A DNA stretch of 64,000 nucleotides, from assembly GCA_009760855.2 (NCBI GenBank), contig WPIO01000192.1, positions 400,575-464,574 on the forward strand, read 5' to 3'. The notes under the pieces are model-generated. The model was given only the letters and a program-made list of their open reading frames with translations, had not been told where the DNA came from and ran no database searches. Shown in pieces: positions 23,025-34,869 of the stretch. This stretch comes from Cristatella mucedo (taxonomy: Eukaryota; Bryozoa; Phylactolaemata; Cristatellidae). How positions within the stretch are numbered: the stretch's first letter is position 1; each line of letters begins with the position of its first letter. The position numbers were made by a program, and so were the translations under genes.

Positions 23025-23056
23025 CTATTGAGAGAAAGAGAAGAATATATAGAGTC

Positions 23057-23106
<50 letters not shown>
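22885..23106 (+). repeat. Compound (GA)n and (AT)n microsatellite
   Basis: GA repeats with interruptions, a pure (AT)14 stretch at about 22993-23020, then a second GA run at about 23060-23106. It is in the same place as the array at 12647 in block X copy 1, but the AT part is new. Confidence 0.95.
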
Positions 23107-23110
<4 letters not shown>

Positions 23111-24949
23111 TCCGGTCGATACGATGTTCGAGCTCAATTGGTCGGCCAACATAACATAGAAAGTGGCATAGTAGCAAGGTTGCACTTACTTTGAAGGGAT
23201 TCAATCAATACGCACAAACCACTAAAATACAGTCTAATTAGGCTAAAGTCAACCAGACATTGCCGTCAGCCAGCTCAAATTTGGGGCTTAGTTTGTAGTA
23301 ACCGTTCGATTGTACATATCCAGATAACTTCATGTCACTGTGCAAGAAACCACTGCAAAGAAGTTCAATGCCAGGGGCTTGTACCAAGATCCACCAAAAT
23401 TCACCTTAGTTCTCTAAAAGTCCATTCCAAATCGGTTTTCTGAAAGCTTCAAAAAAAAATTTGAAATATCAAGGAAGACTAAATGTGAAATGCACCTAAA
23501 ACACTTCGTGTGATTTTGCTTAGGCATTCTTACGAAATCCATGGACAAAACACTGCATGGGTCTTGGGAAAAAACGCCATCTACTGCATTCCACCTCACA
23601 ACTAAAGAAATCTTGTTCTAAAATCTTTTGTTTTGATTTTATGCGACACAAAGTCTGTAGCAATTTCACTCGTATACCTTCACGTGCATTAACATGGACT
23701 TTCTCAATAAATTCCCTTCAATTGACTGCAGTAGCCTGGCCTCTAACCCAATCAACTCAATATGCAGAAATCACGACCAAATAACTAGATATAGATTACA
23801 CCTAGTTCCAGTTTTTATTGCATATTACGGTGCAAGTTGGTGCACACATAATTAAAATATTTAATTGTGGGTCTCCCACAATCTGGCAATGCAAGGCAAG
23901 CGCCCAAAATGAGCTGAAAATACCACAATTAACTCCATTCTATTGGGAAACGTCCTCATATTGCCCTCGCAAAGCTCTAATTAACATTGCATGTACAAGT
24001 AGACTCAGTTCAAAGTGCACGCACAAGTGTTCGCTTCATCATGCCTACAGGTTCTCGTTCATTTTACTGCAATTGACTGCATTGGCTCAATCCCATAAGG
24101 CATAATACACTATCAGCTGCAAATGACTGCAATCCACCACAGAGACAATAACACGTATACACACGGCTCTAATTTTGATTGAACGCATCTGTATTCCTCG
24201 GTTATTGTGCAGTTGCAAAATGTCACTGTGATTACCTTGACAATTTCGTAAAAAATGTACTTCAACCAATTTTTACGGCCCACTCCCATACCGCAATTCA
24301 GCTAAATCTGCCGAAATCCACCTAAATCCGATGCAATCAGCTACACATCGACAAGAACGTATATACTGGAAGCTTTAATTATGGTCGCAAGCTGCTCTAC
24401 TGTTTGATTATTGATTTCTCGTGTAACTGCACAGTGAGTGCCTTGACCATACTGCCGCAATGCCTTGCAATCGACTAAAATGGCCTGGAATAGTACGTCA
24501 ATCCACCACAACCGACCTCAGAACGACTAGAATGCCCACACTATAAGCACTAATAGTGATTGTCCATTGCTATAATCTTTATTTGCTGTGCAATCATACA
24601 ATTTAACCAGAACTGCTTCAACCATTCGGTGGCAATGCAATGCACGGTTGAATGCAATGACCCGGGCCAATACTGCAATCTACAACAGTTTGAAATGCCC
24701 CGAAATTTGTTTAGTAAAGTCTCAATTTTAATGCTGATTACGAAACACACATGATAAAGTCCACCTCATCATATTAACCAATTGAGCTAGTAAACTGTCG
24801 GGCATAGCATGGCAAATTACAGCGAAAAATAGAACGTTCACCAATCTCGGGGCAGCTGAATAAAAGCAGCATCGGAAAAGTAGATATTCGTTATTTGCAT
24901 CGACAACCACATGATTTAGTCTTGATTGTAAGACTTGCATGCGAAGAGC

Positions 24950-26080
24950 GCTTCAATAACGAAACATTTAATTAGAACCAACGAGAAATGTCACTCTAGC
25001 TGGTTCCAAAAACATGTTGTTCAATACCAATTTTTTCAGGAATAAAGAGAGAGTCTGTTCACCGTTTTCATGTTGCATTAAATTATTTTTAGCAACGAAA
25101 ATATATTGGATATGCTATGAATTAGACTCCATGTGAGCCATTTGCCTTATAAGCCGATACAGCTCATCCAGCGATGTGATTCTTGGCCAAACTTAACCCG
25201 TTAGACATTAGCGACATTTGCATATAAAATACATAGACTGACCTGCTCAAACAGCTACCTCTAATGACCTGAAAAATGAGAAACTTAAAATCGCTGATGA
25301 CGCCAATGAAGCAATTCGGTACTGTCACTTCCATTGCACCATGGGATACTTTTAGGTACCGTCGTTATCACTTGATGTCTCAGAAAGACATAAGCGGTTC
25401 AATAATCGGAACTTCTCATTAAATGTGCCAAAGTTAGTGAGCGAGCTCCTAGTACTTTCTTGCTTCCGAGTTTTTACTTATCAGCCTAGGTGTATTTACC
25501 GTCGTATAAACCTCACAATATTTACATGGTTGAATGAAATTAAATTGTTAGTAGTTTCAGAAGGAATATACAAGAGAAAATACTGTAGATTGAGGAACTT
25601 GTTAATCAGGTCAACTTCTCAATTCACTCTAAGTCAGTGGCAAGTAACCAACTTACGAGCAAAATGACTATATTTCAAAACTGGACATTCTGGTTCAGCT
25701 TGAACGAGGACTGTAATCAGCCACAAAGTAAGAGTCATGATTGCCTGGAAACCACGAAGAAATGCCACTAGGATATTTATCGTTTGCAACAACTTTGTTG
25801 AGGACTACTGCGTGGAGGAACTTATAGATAAAGTGCCGATAGATATTACTGAAATCCTGTTGGTATGGTAAAGGCATGTAGAATCAGCGACAACGATACG
25901 TTGTTGATCAGAAGTGGGTGATAATCAAAATATTTTGAAGTCACTTTCAAGCTTGATAGGCAGCACGTCAGCTGAGGCCAAAATATCGTTTGCTGCAACC
26001 CATTTTTTCTATGCTTATTTAATGACCTAAGATAATTCACTCCAGTTGTTGATGATTAAGAACTAAAAGCTGGATTCCGA
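24950..26080 (+). repeat. Segmental duplication block Y, copy 2
   Basis: Matches 2870-4055. It joins block X copy 2 without a gap, so the original unit was probably X followed by Y. No gene was recognised inside. Confidence 0.65.
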
Positions 26081-27900
26081 ATAAAGTGGATTACATGAAT
26101 CTTTGAGCTACTGATGATAGCACTCCAGTTATAGAGGTCAAGTGAAAAATGCTCACAGCTTCCAACAATTATATTAATATTAACAATCATGCATTTTATA
26201 AGCACCCTCATAGAACTCAATATCTGTCTTGATCTTTTTAATTTGATACAAAGGAAGCCCGATCGAATGTTTAGTGGTAGAATGCTCAATAATAACAAGA
26301 ATAGCATTGTTAAGGGTGACATGCACAAGGTCAGCATGCAGGTATGGTTAGTGGCTGCATGCCCTATGTCAGTACTCACAGGCGCACTAACGACAAATCA
26401 ATTTGACTTACTAAATGCTGTAAACCATATATGTGTTATCAGTTTACTTTGAAATGTGGTTAATTCAGGGGAAGTCGTGACGGAAGTCGGATTGTGTTAT
26501 TTTGATTGTCGGATTGATTTATTTTGAAATGTGGTTAATTCAGGGGAAGTCGTGACGGAAGATTGGGAGCACACGAACTAAAGGCGCGGTCTCCAAAGGA
26601 TTTTAGGTTCTCAGGAGGCATAGGTAAAAAATAAGTTCCAAAAAGAACTTGTTACTAAGCTTAGCCTGGTGGGCAGTAGACCTAATAGATAGGACGGAGC
26701 CAACGAATTACGGGAACTGAAAGTGATTGATGAAAAATCCATGAAGTGAATGCATTGCTTGACTGGGAGCTAGTGCAGGTCGAGCTGATGTTATGGTACG
26801 TGGCAACTGCGAGGCTCACGACAGACTAGCCTGGCTGCAGATGTTTGCACTAACTGTAGGTGCGTAAGTTCGTAGACCGGTTGACCGGCAAGTATTCAGT
26901 TACAGAAGGCAAGAAGGGATGTCACAATGCATGTGCTAATTGTTATTTCCTTTTTCAGTAAATGTAAAGCGCCTAGAAAGAGATTTAGCTCTCTGAAGGC
27001 GCTTTATCAAGTGCATTATTATTATTATTAACAGGCAAAGTTTTAGCAATCGTGCATAGCTGAAATTAAATAGGCACGGCAGTGTAGCTGATGTGGTCGT
27101 CTAATTAATGGTCACTTTAGAAAAGCAAATATAGATTTAGTGCAGGTTTGCTAGGAGACGTATTGGCAGAGCTTATTTTAAGGGTTAGCCTTTTCAATTT
27201 TTGAATCACACTTTGTTTACCCATACCTAGTAAGTTGGTTTTTTCATAATTAAATTTAAGAAAATTTGCTGCCATCCTATGGGGCTGCTATAAATTCATG
27301 CAGCAGCAGAGTTGAGAGAGTCAGAAGTGCATACGGGATTTGAGGAATGTAAGAGGTGTAACTGATTGTCACCCGCATAGTAGTGAAAGCCTAGATTGTA
27401 CTTGGTTATCACATAGACAAGTGGAAGAGTGTAAACCATGAAAGGTACGGGATCAAGCTACAGATCCGTAAGGTATTCCGTATTTCAGAGATTCCTTACA
27501 TGATATTTTTTCTTTCACATCAGTACACTGGAATCTCCTACTGAGACATATCCTCCACTATTGCAGATCGGCGCCAGTGATACCTAGTTTAGGTGAGAGG
27601 TGCTTAAGCAGTGCCTTTTGGCCAGCATTGTCAAAATATGCTGAAAGATCGAGAAAACAAGCAGATATAGTCTACATATATCGGCGTTCCTAACTAGGTC
27701 GTGATACACTGGAAATAATGCCGACTCTATTAGGTCATTAGCTGTAAAACCATACTGGAAGTTACCTGCAAGGTTAGAAGTTTTAACATACGGGTTCAGC
27801 TGGTCTGTCATAAATGTGAGCATTGGTGGTATATAATCTTGTGGAGACTAGCTCTTTTTACTAGACCTTATTAAGGTAGCCACCTAGCATGCAAAATCCT
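26081..27900 (-). mobile_element. LINE (L2/CR1-like) 3' half, decayed
   Basis: On the minus strand, 27823-27584 contains LTFMTDQLNPYVKTSN and FQYGFTANDLIESALFPVY, followed by LLVFSIFQHILTM, a corrupted version of the QSGFRxxHSTExALL...LLxLDLSAAFDT reverse transcriptase block. The segment toward 26270 matches the LINE 3' parts at 30230, 53090 and 59870 (shared AAGGTCAGCATGCA, GTGGCTGCATGC). A 39-bp sequence occurs twice, at 26448-26486 and 26523-26561, without change, as a local duplication. Confidence 0.75.
26948..27033 (+). mobile_element. LINE/SINE 3' tail insertion inside a minus-strand LINE
   Basis: TGTAAAGCGCCTAGAAAGAG, a loop and CTCTGAAGGCGC form a strong hairpin, followed by TTTATCAAGTGCATT and (ATT)n. 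It lies on the plus strand within the minus-strand LINE relic, so it is a separate later insertion. Confidence 0.75.
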
Positions 27901-28842
27901 CAAACACCCTACTACGGAAGGTGTCAGATTGAGATTTAAAAGTTACTTTAATCTGTGGGTGGTTGGTAGAGGCAACCATTTTCACAATGTATCCAGTGAA
28001 GAAGGATGGAAAACTTTAGGTCGATTGAGTAATATCTGAGAGCTAGATGCTTCAGTATTGGCGAAGAAACTGTGCACGATCTTCTAAATAGACATTGCAT
28101 CCGACTTACAAGATTTCAGCTTTGCGAGTTAAAAAGAATCATTGTCTTGAATAAGTTTCCTATAATTGACTAGACGGATGTCTTTAAAATTGACTAGATC
28201 GGCATAAGACCCGGAATTCTTACAACGGTGTTCAAGCCTAGTTTTATATCGACGCAAGGTATGAAAATGTTATAGTTTATTGAAAGGAATGTTCACGCCT
28301 CTGTATACCGACAAAATGCACTGAAACTTGCTCGTCTTGAGCACTTCCAAGTGTCATGTTAACTGCCCTTGTGAATCTTTAGAGGGTTTAAGTCGAGTCT
28401 GGATGCAAATCAAGAAGACCTGCCTCTCAGAGAGATTCAACGAATTGGATTGGTCAATGCTTTTTTAAGTTACTTCATTAAACAAACAAGACTTTAGGTT
28501 TACGTACAATAAAGTCGGAACACTAAATGAGACCCTCAGTGATCCTATTGGACCAGAGGGCATACATCTAGGTCAGTGGGACAGACGTCCGTAGTGCAAG
28601 CACAATCCCAGATATTGCCACCGACACGAGTGCTATGATTGACACCGCGAACCAAACCAAAGTTTGCCAGACAGCAAAAAAATGAAAAAGCAGTCATGGT
28701 TTTAGATGGCTTATCCATTTGAACTTCGGCAATCAATTACGGCCTATTCCATGCATATGCATTTTAGTAAGAAACTCCAAAGACTCTATCAACAAGTTTA
28801 GACACAAAGAATGAGATCGGTATACCACAACAGTAATTAATG
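27901..28842. other. Probable continuation of LINE debris; no gene recognised
   Basis: It follows the reverse transcriptase relic in the direction expected for the linker and endonuclease, but I could not read convincing motifs. The open frame at 28545-28736 shows no motif. Confidence 0.35.
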
Positions 28843-29012
28843 CTAGCTGATTTAATTGCCTCTTTTTGTATAGTGACGGAAGAGCCTATACGGCTATCAC
28901 CACCACTTGCAGTGGCGATAAAGGATCGCCCATTGCAAGATTCGAACCCACGACCTCGAGGCCTAGGTCGTGAAAAGCAACCGCCTTACCTGGTGAGCTA
29001 CTACGGCTCACC
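28843..29012 (-). mobile_element. tRNA-derived SINE (family S), copy 1
   Basis: Read on the minus strand it starts GGTGAGCCGTAGTAGCTCACC (A-box-like TAGCTCACCAGGTAAGGCGG) and contains a B-box GGGTTCGAATC (complement of 28939-28949). A shared body follows, with GCCACTGCAAGTGGTGGTGATAG, ending near AATCAGCTAG. Copies at 30851 and 37852 share this structure. The acceptor stem cannot close, so it is a SINE rather than a tRNA gene. Confidence 0.75.
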
Positions 29013-29500
29013 AACATGGCCTATAGCCCAACAATTTACGAACGATTTTAGCAACGCCGCAACCACTCTCGTCGGATCGGATAAAATGAAATAACGAGAA
29101 ACAGGGTGGCGACGTCTAAAATATACATCTACGGGGCAGGATGCCATCCAGGTTTTGTTCAGAAACAATGTATTTATTTTCTGGAAAACCCGATGGCCCT
29201 TAAGTAGCCCTTTGGTTATTAGCTAGCAGACATTTCACAAGTAGGTTTTAAAAAGATGTCCAATAATGATGGGACGCCGAGTGGCATGCATTGTAGTCGG
29301 CATGTAGCCGCGAGGCAGAAGCTGCCCTCTTGAATTATTTTGAAATTAGTAACGGTCAATGGTAGATTTTCTTACAACATGCTGAGTAACGGCAAGTGAG
29401 ATACTACCACAAAGTATGCTAATCAGTGCTTTAATCTTACTGCTGGTAGTTTTAATAGACGAGCTGTTGATAGGGTGAATGGAAGATGCTTGAAAGCACT
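29013..29500. other. No recognisable gene
   Basis: Nothing supported was seen, apart from a possible continuation of the Gypsy relic beginning near 29500. Confidence 0.35.
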
Positions 29501-30112
29501 CACTGACCTGTAGAAGAAGGCCCTTTGGTAGGTATTGACGGATGGCAACATCGCACCTTATGCTAGCAGGTCATGCTTTAAGTAGCATATCCAAGACAAC
29601 TTATTAACAGACCCAACGTATGTATCAGTGGACTACCCGAAGTTACCACAGAAATGTCAAGTAAAGGTCCACACTGGGCTTGTAGTCACCCACGGCCACT
29701 CTCTAGAGAGGGTAGGAAAGATATGGCAGCAGATCAAATAGCCTGGATACCTCATTCACAGTTCTTTGAAACCACGTGCAACAGTCAATTTTAAGGTGGA
29801 ACCAAAAGACCATAAGTGAGTTAATCTCAAAGAACTGCCTAATATCTCGGCATCCCTGAGTATTGGGTACTATACAATCTCATTTAAATTCTAAAGATCT
29901 AGCAATCTATAATTCTTACAATCTGGTAATCTACCGTCCACGAATAGTATGTGGCCCAAGATAATGAACCTGGTCACTGGCAATGAGGGCGAATGAGGTC
30001 TTGATCTAAAGACCATGTGCCTTCATCCGATCAAGAACTATCATGAACCGAATAAGGTGTTCCCAAAAGCTCCATTCAAAGACAAAGACGTCATCAATGT
30101 AAATCAGACAGT
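29500..30112 (-). mobile_element. Ty3/Gypsy-type reverse transcriptase relic
   Basis: On the minus strand from about 30110 the frame reads IYIDDVFVFEWSFWEHL, then IVLDRMKAHGL, a stop, and after it DQVHYLGHILF. YIDD is the catalytic box of LTR-retrotransposon reverse transcriptases, and the spacing to EHL, VLDRLK and xVHYLGH is that of Ty3/Gypsy elements. The part toward 29700 contains weak continuation of the connection region, with stops. No LTRs, protease, integrase or envelope-like part were found. The N-terminal side is cut off at 30113 by the inserted LINE. Confidence 0.7.
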
Positions 30113-31060
30113 AATAATGATAATAATACACTTGATACAGCCTCCTCTGATAACCAAATCTCTTTCTAGGAGATTTACATTTGCCGAAAAGGAAACAGGA
30201 TCGCAAGGTAAGTGGTGTCATGCTTGATAAACAAGAGGAATTACATGGTTAGGGCTGACACGCACAGGGTCATCATGCAATTGTGGTTAGTGGCATTATG
30301 CAAAGTGTCGGCACGCATAAGCAGAGAAAGGAATACTCGTAGGAATCCACTAATGCTGTCTGAAATTAATGCGCTTTTAAATTCTTTTAATTCTGGTCAA
30401 TTCAGAGGGTACAATGATGCAAATAGGGAGTGAGTTCCACGCTTTGGGAGCATACGGACTAAATTCACGGTCTCCAAAGGATTTGAGATTTTTACACTTA
30501 ATAAACTAAGTAAACACTTAGTTTCCGAAAAGCTGGTGGTACGATGCTTGGCCTGGTGGGGGAGTAGATCTGATAGTTAGGCTGGATCCAAAGAATGGAC
30601 CTAAAAGTGAGCGACAAAACCTCGAAGTCGATCCATTGCTTAACTGGTAGCCTTTGCATGTCGGCGAAAAGTGGTGTGATATGGCTACTGCACCGCTAAC
30701 GACAGACAAGCCTAGCTGCAGAGTTTGGCACTAGCTGTAAGCGCCTGATTGCACATATCAGGTGGACCAGCAAACAGTGAACTAAAGAAGTCAGGACGGG
30801 ATGCCACAAATGCATGGATTATATTAGATGCTGTATCCTTATAAAAAAATACTAGCTGAGTTAACAGCCTCATTTTGTATAGCGACAGAAGAACCTTTAC
30901 GGCTATCACCACCGCTTGCAGTGGCGATAAAAGATCGCACACCACAGGATTCGAACAGACGGCCTCGGGGCCGAGGTCGTGAAAAGCAACCGCCTTACGT
31001 AGTGAGCCATTACGGCTCACCATATCTGAATAAGCCATAATTTTACTGTTGTTATGTAGC
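30113..31060 (-). mobile_element. LINE 3' fragment inserted into the Gypsy relic
   Basis: The minus-strand 3' end is an ATT-rich tail at about 30113-30135 followed by the AAATCTCTTTCTAGGAGATT hairpin region. The 3' untranslated region (30230-30330) and the C-terminal coding segment (WNSLP-type, about 30420-30470) follow. The same junction between LINE tail and Gypsy sequence occurs at 59750, so the composite existed before the segment was duplicated. A SINE has been inserted at 30851-31021. Confidence 0.75.
30851..31021 (-). mobile_element. tRNA-derived SINE (family S), copy 2
   Basis: Same family as 28843-29012, with B-box complement GATTCGAAC at about 30948. The duplicated LINE copy near 60480 runs through this point without the SINE, which gives an empty site and dates the insertion after the duplication. 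Confidence 0.75.
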
Positions 31061-31472
31061 TGAAAGTAGGCAGACTTGACGGTGGAGCTGATATGGTCTA
31101 CTAACGAACGTTACTTGGCAGGTAGTCCATTGAAGACCCAATGACATGAACTCAGGGGCTCGTTGGAACGTATCTGGGGCGTTGCACAGCCGAAAAGCTT
31201 ATCTGAGATTCAGTTTCATGATTTTAAAACGTGTAATTGAAACCTGGAACTGACCCGGCAAGACAGGCTTCCGAGTGAATTTAAGTTTCTATGAGGTTTA
31301 GCTATAGGACTGAAGTAGGAAATTGTGGTGGTTCGATGACTAGCCCATCGGGAAAGTATTACTAACTTAACGGCTCCACCAAAAGAATGAAGAAAACATG
31401 AGTGACAGAACCAGGAAGTCATCATGCTGATTTTTGGGGGAATGCTTAAAGCTGGTGGAGAAGTGGGACATG

Positions 31473-31552
31473 TGTAAAGCGCCTGAATAGAGATTAAGTT
31501 CTCTTGGGGCGCTATATAAATGAATTATTTATTTATTTTATTTGTAAGGCAA
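31473..31552 (+). mobile_element. Minimal LINE 3' tail insertion
   Basis: TAAAGCGCCTGAATAGAGA, loop, TTCTCTTGGGGCGCT, then ATATAAATG and a TTATTTATTT end. Block E copy 2 reads ACATGTGGCAACTACG uninterrupted at about 60904, while here ACATGTG and GGCAACTACG are separated by about 80 bp. It is one of the shortest insertions of this family in the window. Confidence 0.75.
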
Positions 31553-32170
31553 CTACGACACCAACATCGAATGTACGTGTCGCCCAAGGGTAGCACCAAC
31601 TGTAAGCGCCAGATGCCACTCATCAATAGACCATGCAGCTATTGAGCTCGAAAAGTTAGGCATGAAATCTCTTTTAGAGACTAACCTCCGGGTAAAGTAT
31701 CCCTGTCCAAGCAGGCCTAAATTAGCTATGATACCTAGCTGGAAGCACGCGATACTGTGCATTCTAGTTTTTTTCTTGATTACTCATAGCAGGATAAGCT
31801 GGATCGCTTCCGGAATAGGAAACGGAACCGTTCAGTATGAGGTATTAGTAGTGGTTTCTGCACATACACTGCAGACCTACTTTTAAAAATCTCCGGGGAG
31901 TCGGAGACATCAAGTAAAGGCCTTTGCTCCGTCATTGAAATCACTTAACTCAGCTGAAAACTCGTGGTAACAATAATAGGTAACTATGCATGCTGGAGTG
32001 CTTAATCATTCTCCGTAGTACAGTTGAGTATGTGCGACTAACTTCAAATGGGCTAGTGAAGACAAAGCAGATGAACTACGATACATTTTTTAAAACGGAT
32101 CTAAATGGCTCATCAAAGCTACTCAATAAGGACAAGAAAAGCTGCAATTGTGCTTGTCTCAGGTAAACGT

Positions 32171-32290
32171 ATGCTGTTTAGGGTCTCAACAGCTCTGCTC
32201 CTTGTAATCTTACACAGTGTATTTCTGATGTCAGCACAAGAAGAACAAGAGGAGGGCCGGTATCAGCAAAGACAGTCATGCAATCATTAA
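32171..32290 (+). pseudogene. Exon-1 relic of the secreted peptide family, copy 4
   Basis: ATG at 32171 opens MLFRVSTALLLVILHSVFLM, a good signal peptide, followed by a charged stretch (EEQEEG) and a single cysteine before a stop at 32288. The order signal peptide, acidic propeptide, first cysteine is that of exon 1 in the 10-kb and 40-kb genes, and the upstream TGCTGGAGTG block is also present (31989). The donor found at this place in the 61-kb relative is lost and no exon 2 with a CxxCxC pattern follows before the LINE at 32940. It could still make a 39-residue secreted peptide, but decay is more likely. Confidence 0.4.
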
Positions 32291-32939
32291 AATCAGCGAG
32301 ACATTTAATGGGAACCTCTATGTGGCTATCTCTGCTGTGCAATCTTGAGCGCAGGATGCCGATCTAAAAGAACAGAAAATCAACGACCAAGTGCCACTTT
32401 AGCAGCTTTTTTCAATATTGCTAGTCAGCAAAAAAGTCGCATAGGCTGAATAAACCAATGCGATTGTGAAGTATAGAAAATCAATTTCAGAGAAAGATAG
32501 GTATACCCAAGGCCCGAATGCTAGAAAAAAAGATTAAGTGCGAAGACAAATGTAGGCTAGCATGATACAGGAAAGAATAAATAGAGTGCAGAGTGAGGGA
32601 ATAATAACCCAACCGACCGCTACGTTTTAAGATATGGCAAGCAAGCAAGCTAAAGTAGTAAGTGTATAGAAGAGACCAGGCGAGTTTAGGAAATACAAGT
32701 TTACACTGAGAGATAAAAACAGCTTTTAAGCTACCTAATGCTTAACAGTCTATCAGAAAGTAACCGCTTAGGTAACAAGAAGGTTGATGAACCCCTGTTG
32801 TTAAATGTAAATCCCCAAGCTTTAAGCATCCTACATGTTTTGAACTTCTTATGCATGTCTGCGTCATCATGGGTAACTTGGCAAAGCTAAAAAACAAGTG
32901 GAATTAACAGGAGAGTAGTATACAACCCACTCAAAGTTT

Positions 32940-33640
32940 AAGCAAATCTTGGCATGCTTTCGGTATCAAGCAGAAACGCAACCGTTTCGCGAAACCGAGA
33001 GAAAGGTAAAAACATAGCTGATTCAGGAGAGCATTTGAGGGGATGTGAAGCTTGGAAGTAGCTGCTCAATACGGTGGCAAACGACGTGCCATAGTAGGTC
33101 ACAAGAGAGAAGACGTGGTTTACCACAATTGCAGAAGAGGGTAAAAGTACTCAGAAACTGGTACGCAAAAAATGTATGCCACCTCTGGTATTAAAACAGA
33201 GGAGTTTTACAGACAGCTTTTCGGAGGTAGATTTTCTGAGGGCACGCGGCCGCTAAGAGTGGTGCAGCATTTCAGCAAGGTGCGAAGGAGCCAGACCTTG
33301 CCAGACTTTGTAGTTCACCGTAAGAACTTTCCTCTGTATCTGCTGATCAATCATCACCAGTCCAAGCTATTTCAGAAAAGGAGACACATGATCAAACCAC
33401 TGGGATCTGAAATGGCATTGAAATAATACGTATCACCTGGTGCATAGGTCAAGTGACTTTTTCTGTCTCGCAGCCCAAAGTAAATTACAACTACCTTGCT
33501 GTGAAAAACCAAGGAGCATTTAAATTTATATCCTATCCACCGTGGAATACATTAACAAATTTTAGATAGGGACCCGAAGTGATTCTTCGCTGGCTGTTTA
33601 AGCAGTCTTCTTGTTAATGTCGCTTTCAAAATTTAGGTAA
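32940..33640 (-). mobile_element. LINE C-terminal fragment (start of block C, truncated)
   Basis: On the minus strand this is the region after the catalytic domain, with a VLTVNYKVWQGLA-type and LAEMLHH segment. It matches 34880-35350 and 62340-62980. It stops at 33640, at a point that corresponds to the inside of full block C, where it is joined to block B. Confidence 0.65.
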
Positions 33641-34806
33641 ATTTAGGTAAAGCGCTGGCGGCCTAGGCTTAGCCATAACACTGTACGTAAATTATCACAG
33701 AGCTAAGTATCACCATAATGCACGTTTTTAGCATATTTAATAGTCTTATTAAGCCTATTATAGATGTTTCCAGCAGTAGGGTACTTGTGAAGTATAGCAG
33801 CTTTTAATGAGCCAGAGCAGCAGCCTTTACCTTCAAAGCGTAAACAGTCGCACTCTCTCAGTTTGCTAAACTGGTAACTTGCTTTACCGTTGACTGAATC
33901 AGAGTTGATATAACTATATCGTCGTTCCCTTTCTGCATTACAAGTAGATTTAAGTCATCTTTATTTCTTTAGACTAGTAGGTCCGAATGCTATACAGTAC
34001 TGTAAAACTGCATTGAGATTGCTGTAGTGTGAGCCTATATTTTTTCTTAGCATAAGGTTAGCAAATCATTGTTAACATGTTTAATTAATTTTTTCCTGCA
34101 TAACTTAAAAACAAGATGACATTGAACAGTGTTGCAACAAAATGAATAGGCTTTGGCTAACTGAGGTTACTTCAGCTCTTAAGTGCTCGTATCTCCATAC
34201 GCACAACAACATAGCTATGTACATACATAATTCGGCGAGGATTGGTGCTACCCGATACACTCGTAAATGACGAGGCTAGCTTTACACGACTGTTAAGAGT
34301 TGTCAGTAGGTATAACCTAACACTTTCAACACCAACTACCAGGAATATTCATAAACGGCAGCAGCATCCTCCCTGAACTAAGCTCAGAGCCCAACACTCA
34401 GGTGCTACTATTGTGCCCACTGAGGTGGTAATCCCGCCCGGGGCCACAGCCACTTGGGTCGACACTCTGAGCATTTCAATTAAGGGAAATTTCATGTAAA
34501 TTTTGCGATCTTGAACTCTGACGTACCTATAGTGGTGTAACACGGCAGCTACACGAAGAGCTATATTACAACAAATGTGCAATATGAACATACCGATCTA
34601 TTTTGGACAGTGGCTGGTGTTTACAAACATGTATTACAAGCAGCTTCTTGAAACGGCACCCATAGGTTGACGGAGTTCTTTTCCACTGCCCGAGATCATT
34701 TCTGAAGCTCAAAAGATTACGTTTGACTTGCAAATTAATTGCTGTTATATTTTGCCTCTATGCACTATGAAGACGATCTACCGTTAACCAATGAACGTGA
34801 GTAGGC

Positions 34807-34808
<2 letters not shown>
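33640..34808 (+). repeat. Segmental duplication block B, copy 1
   Basis: Matches about 49560-50745 (shared TATAGCAGCTTTTAATGAGCC, GTCAGTAGGTATAACCTAAC). No gene was recognised. At its left junction the sequence AAATTTAGGT is present twice in tandem (33637-33656). Confidence 0.75.

Positions 34809-34837
<29 letters not shown>
34809..34837 (+). repeat. (GA)n microsatellite
   Basis: About 29 bp of pure AG repeats, located at the junction of blocks B and C. Confidence 0.9.
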
Positions 34838-34841
<4 letters not shown>

Positions 34842-34869
34842 GGTTTTTCATAATTACAGAAAAGGGTTA

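Larger units (their letters stand above)
19100..24950 (+). repeat. Segmental duplication block X, copy 2
   Basis: Second copy of block X (landmarks given under copy 1). An open frame of 141 codons at 19097-19522 covers the RLRGANLSRKSRRQ segment shared with 9240, but copy 1 breaks the frame, so it is not a supported gene. The block contains a degraded peptide gene, a GA microsatellite and a short LINE tail insertion (21432-21555) missing from copy 1. Confidence 0.85.
31040..32935 (+). repeat. Segmental duplication block E, copy 1
   Basis: Aligns with about 60500-62300. Shared runs include GCACAGCCGAAA and GCTTATCTGAGAT at about 31185/60640, and AGGTTTAGCTATAGGA at 31293/60729. The block holds an exon-1 relic of the peptide family and a short LINE tail insertion. 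Otherwise no gene was recognised. Confidence 0.8.

Noticed and set aside
28920-29005. tRNA gene (tRNA-like A and B boxes on the minus strand)
   Set aside because: The acceptor stem does not close, and three dispersed copies share a long non-tRNA body, so it is a SINE.
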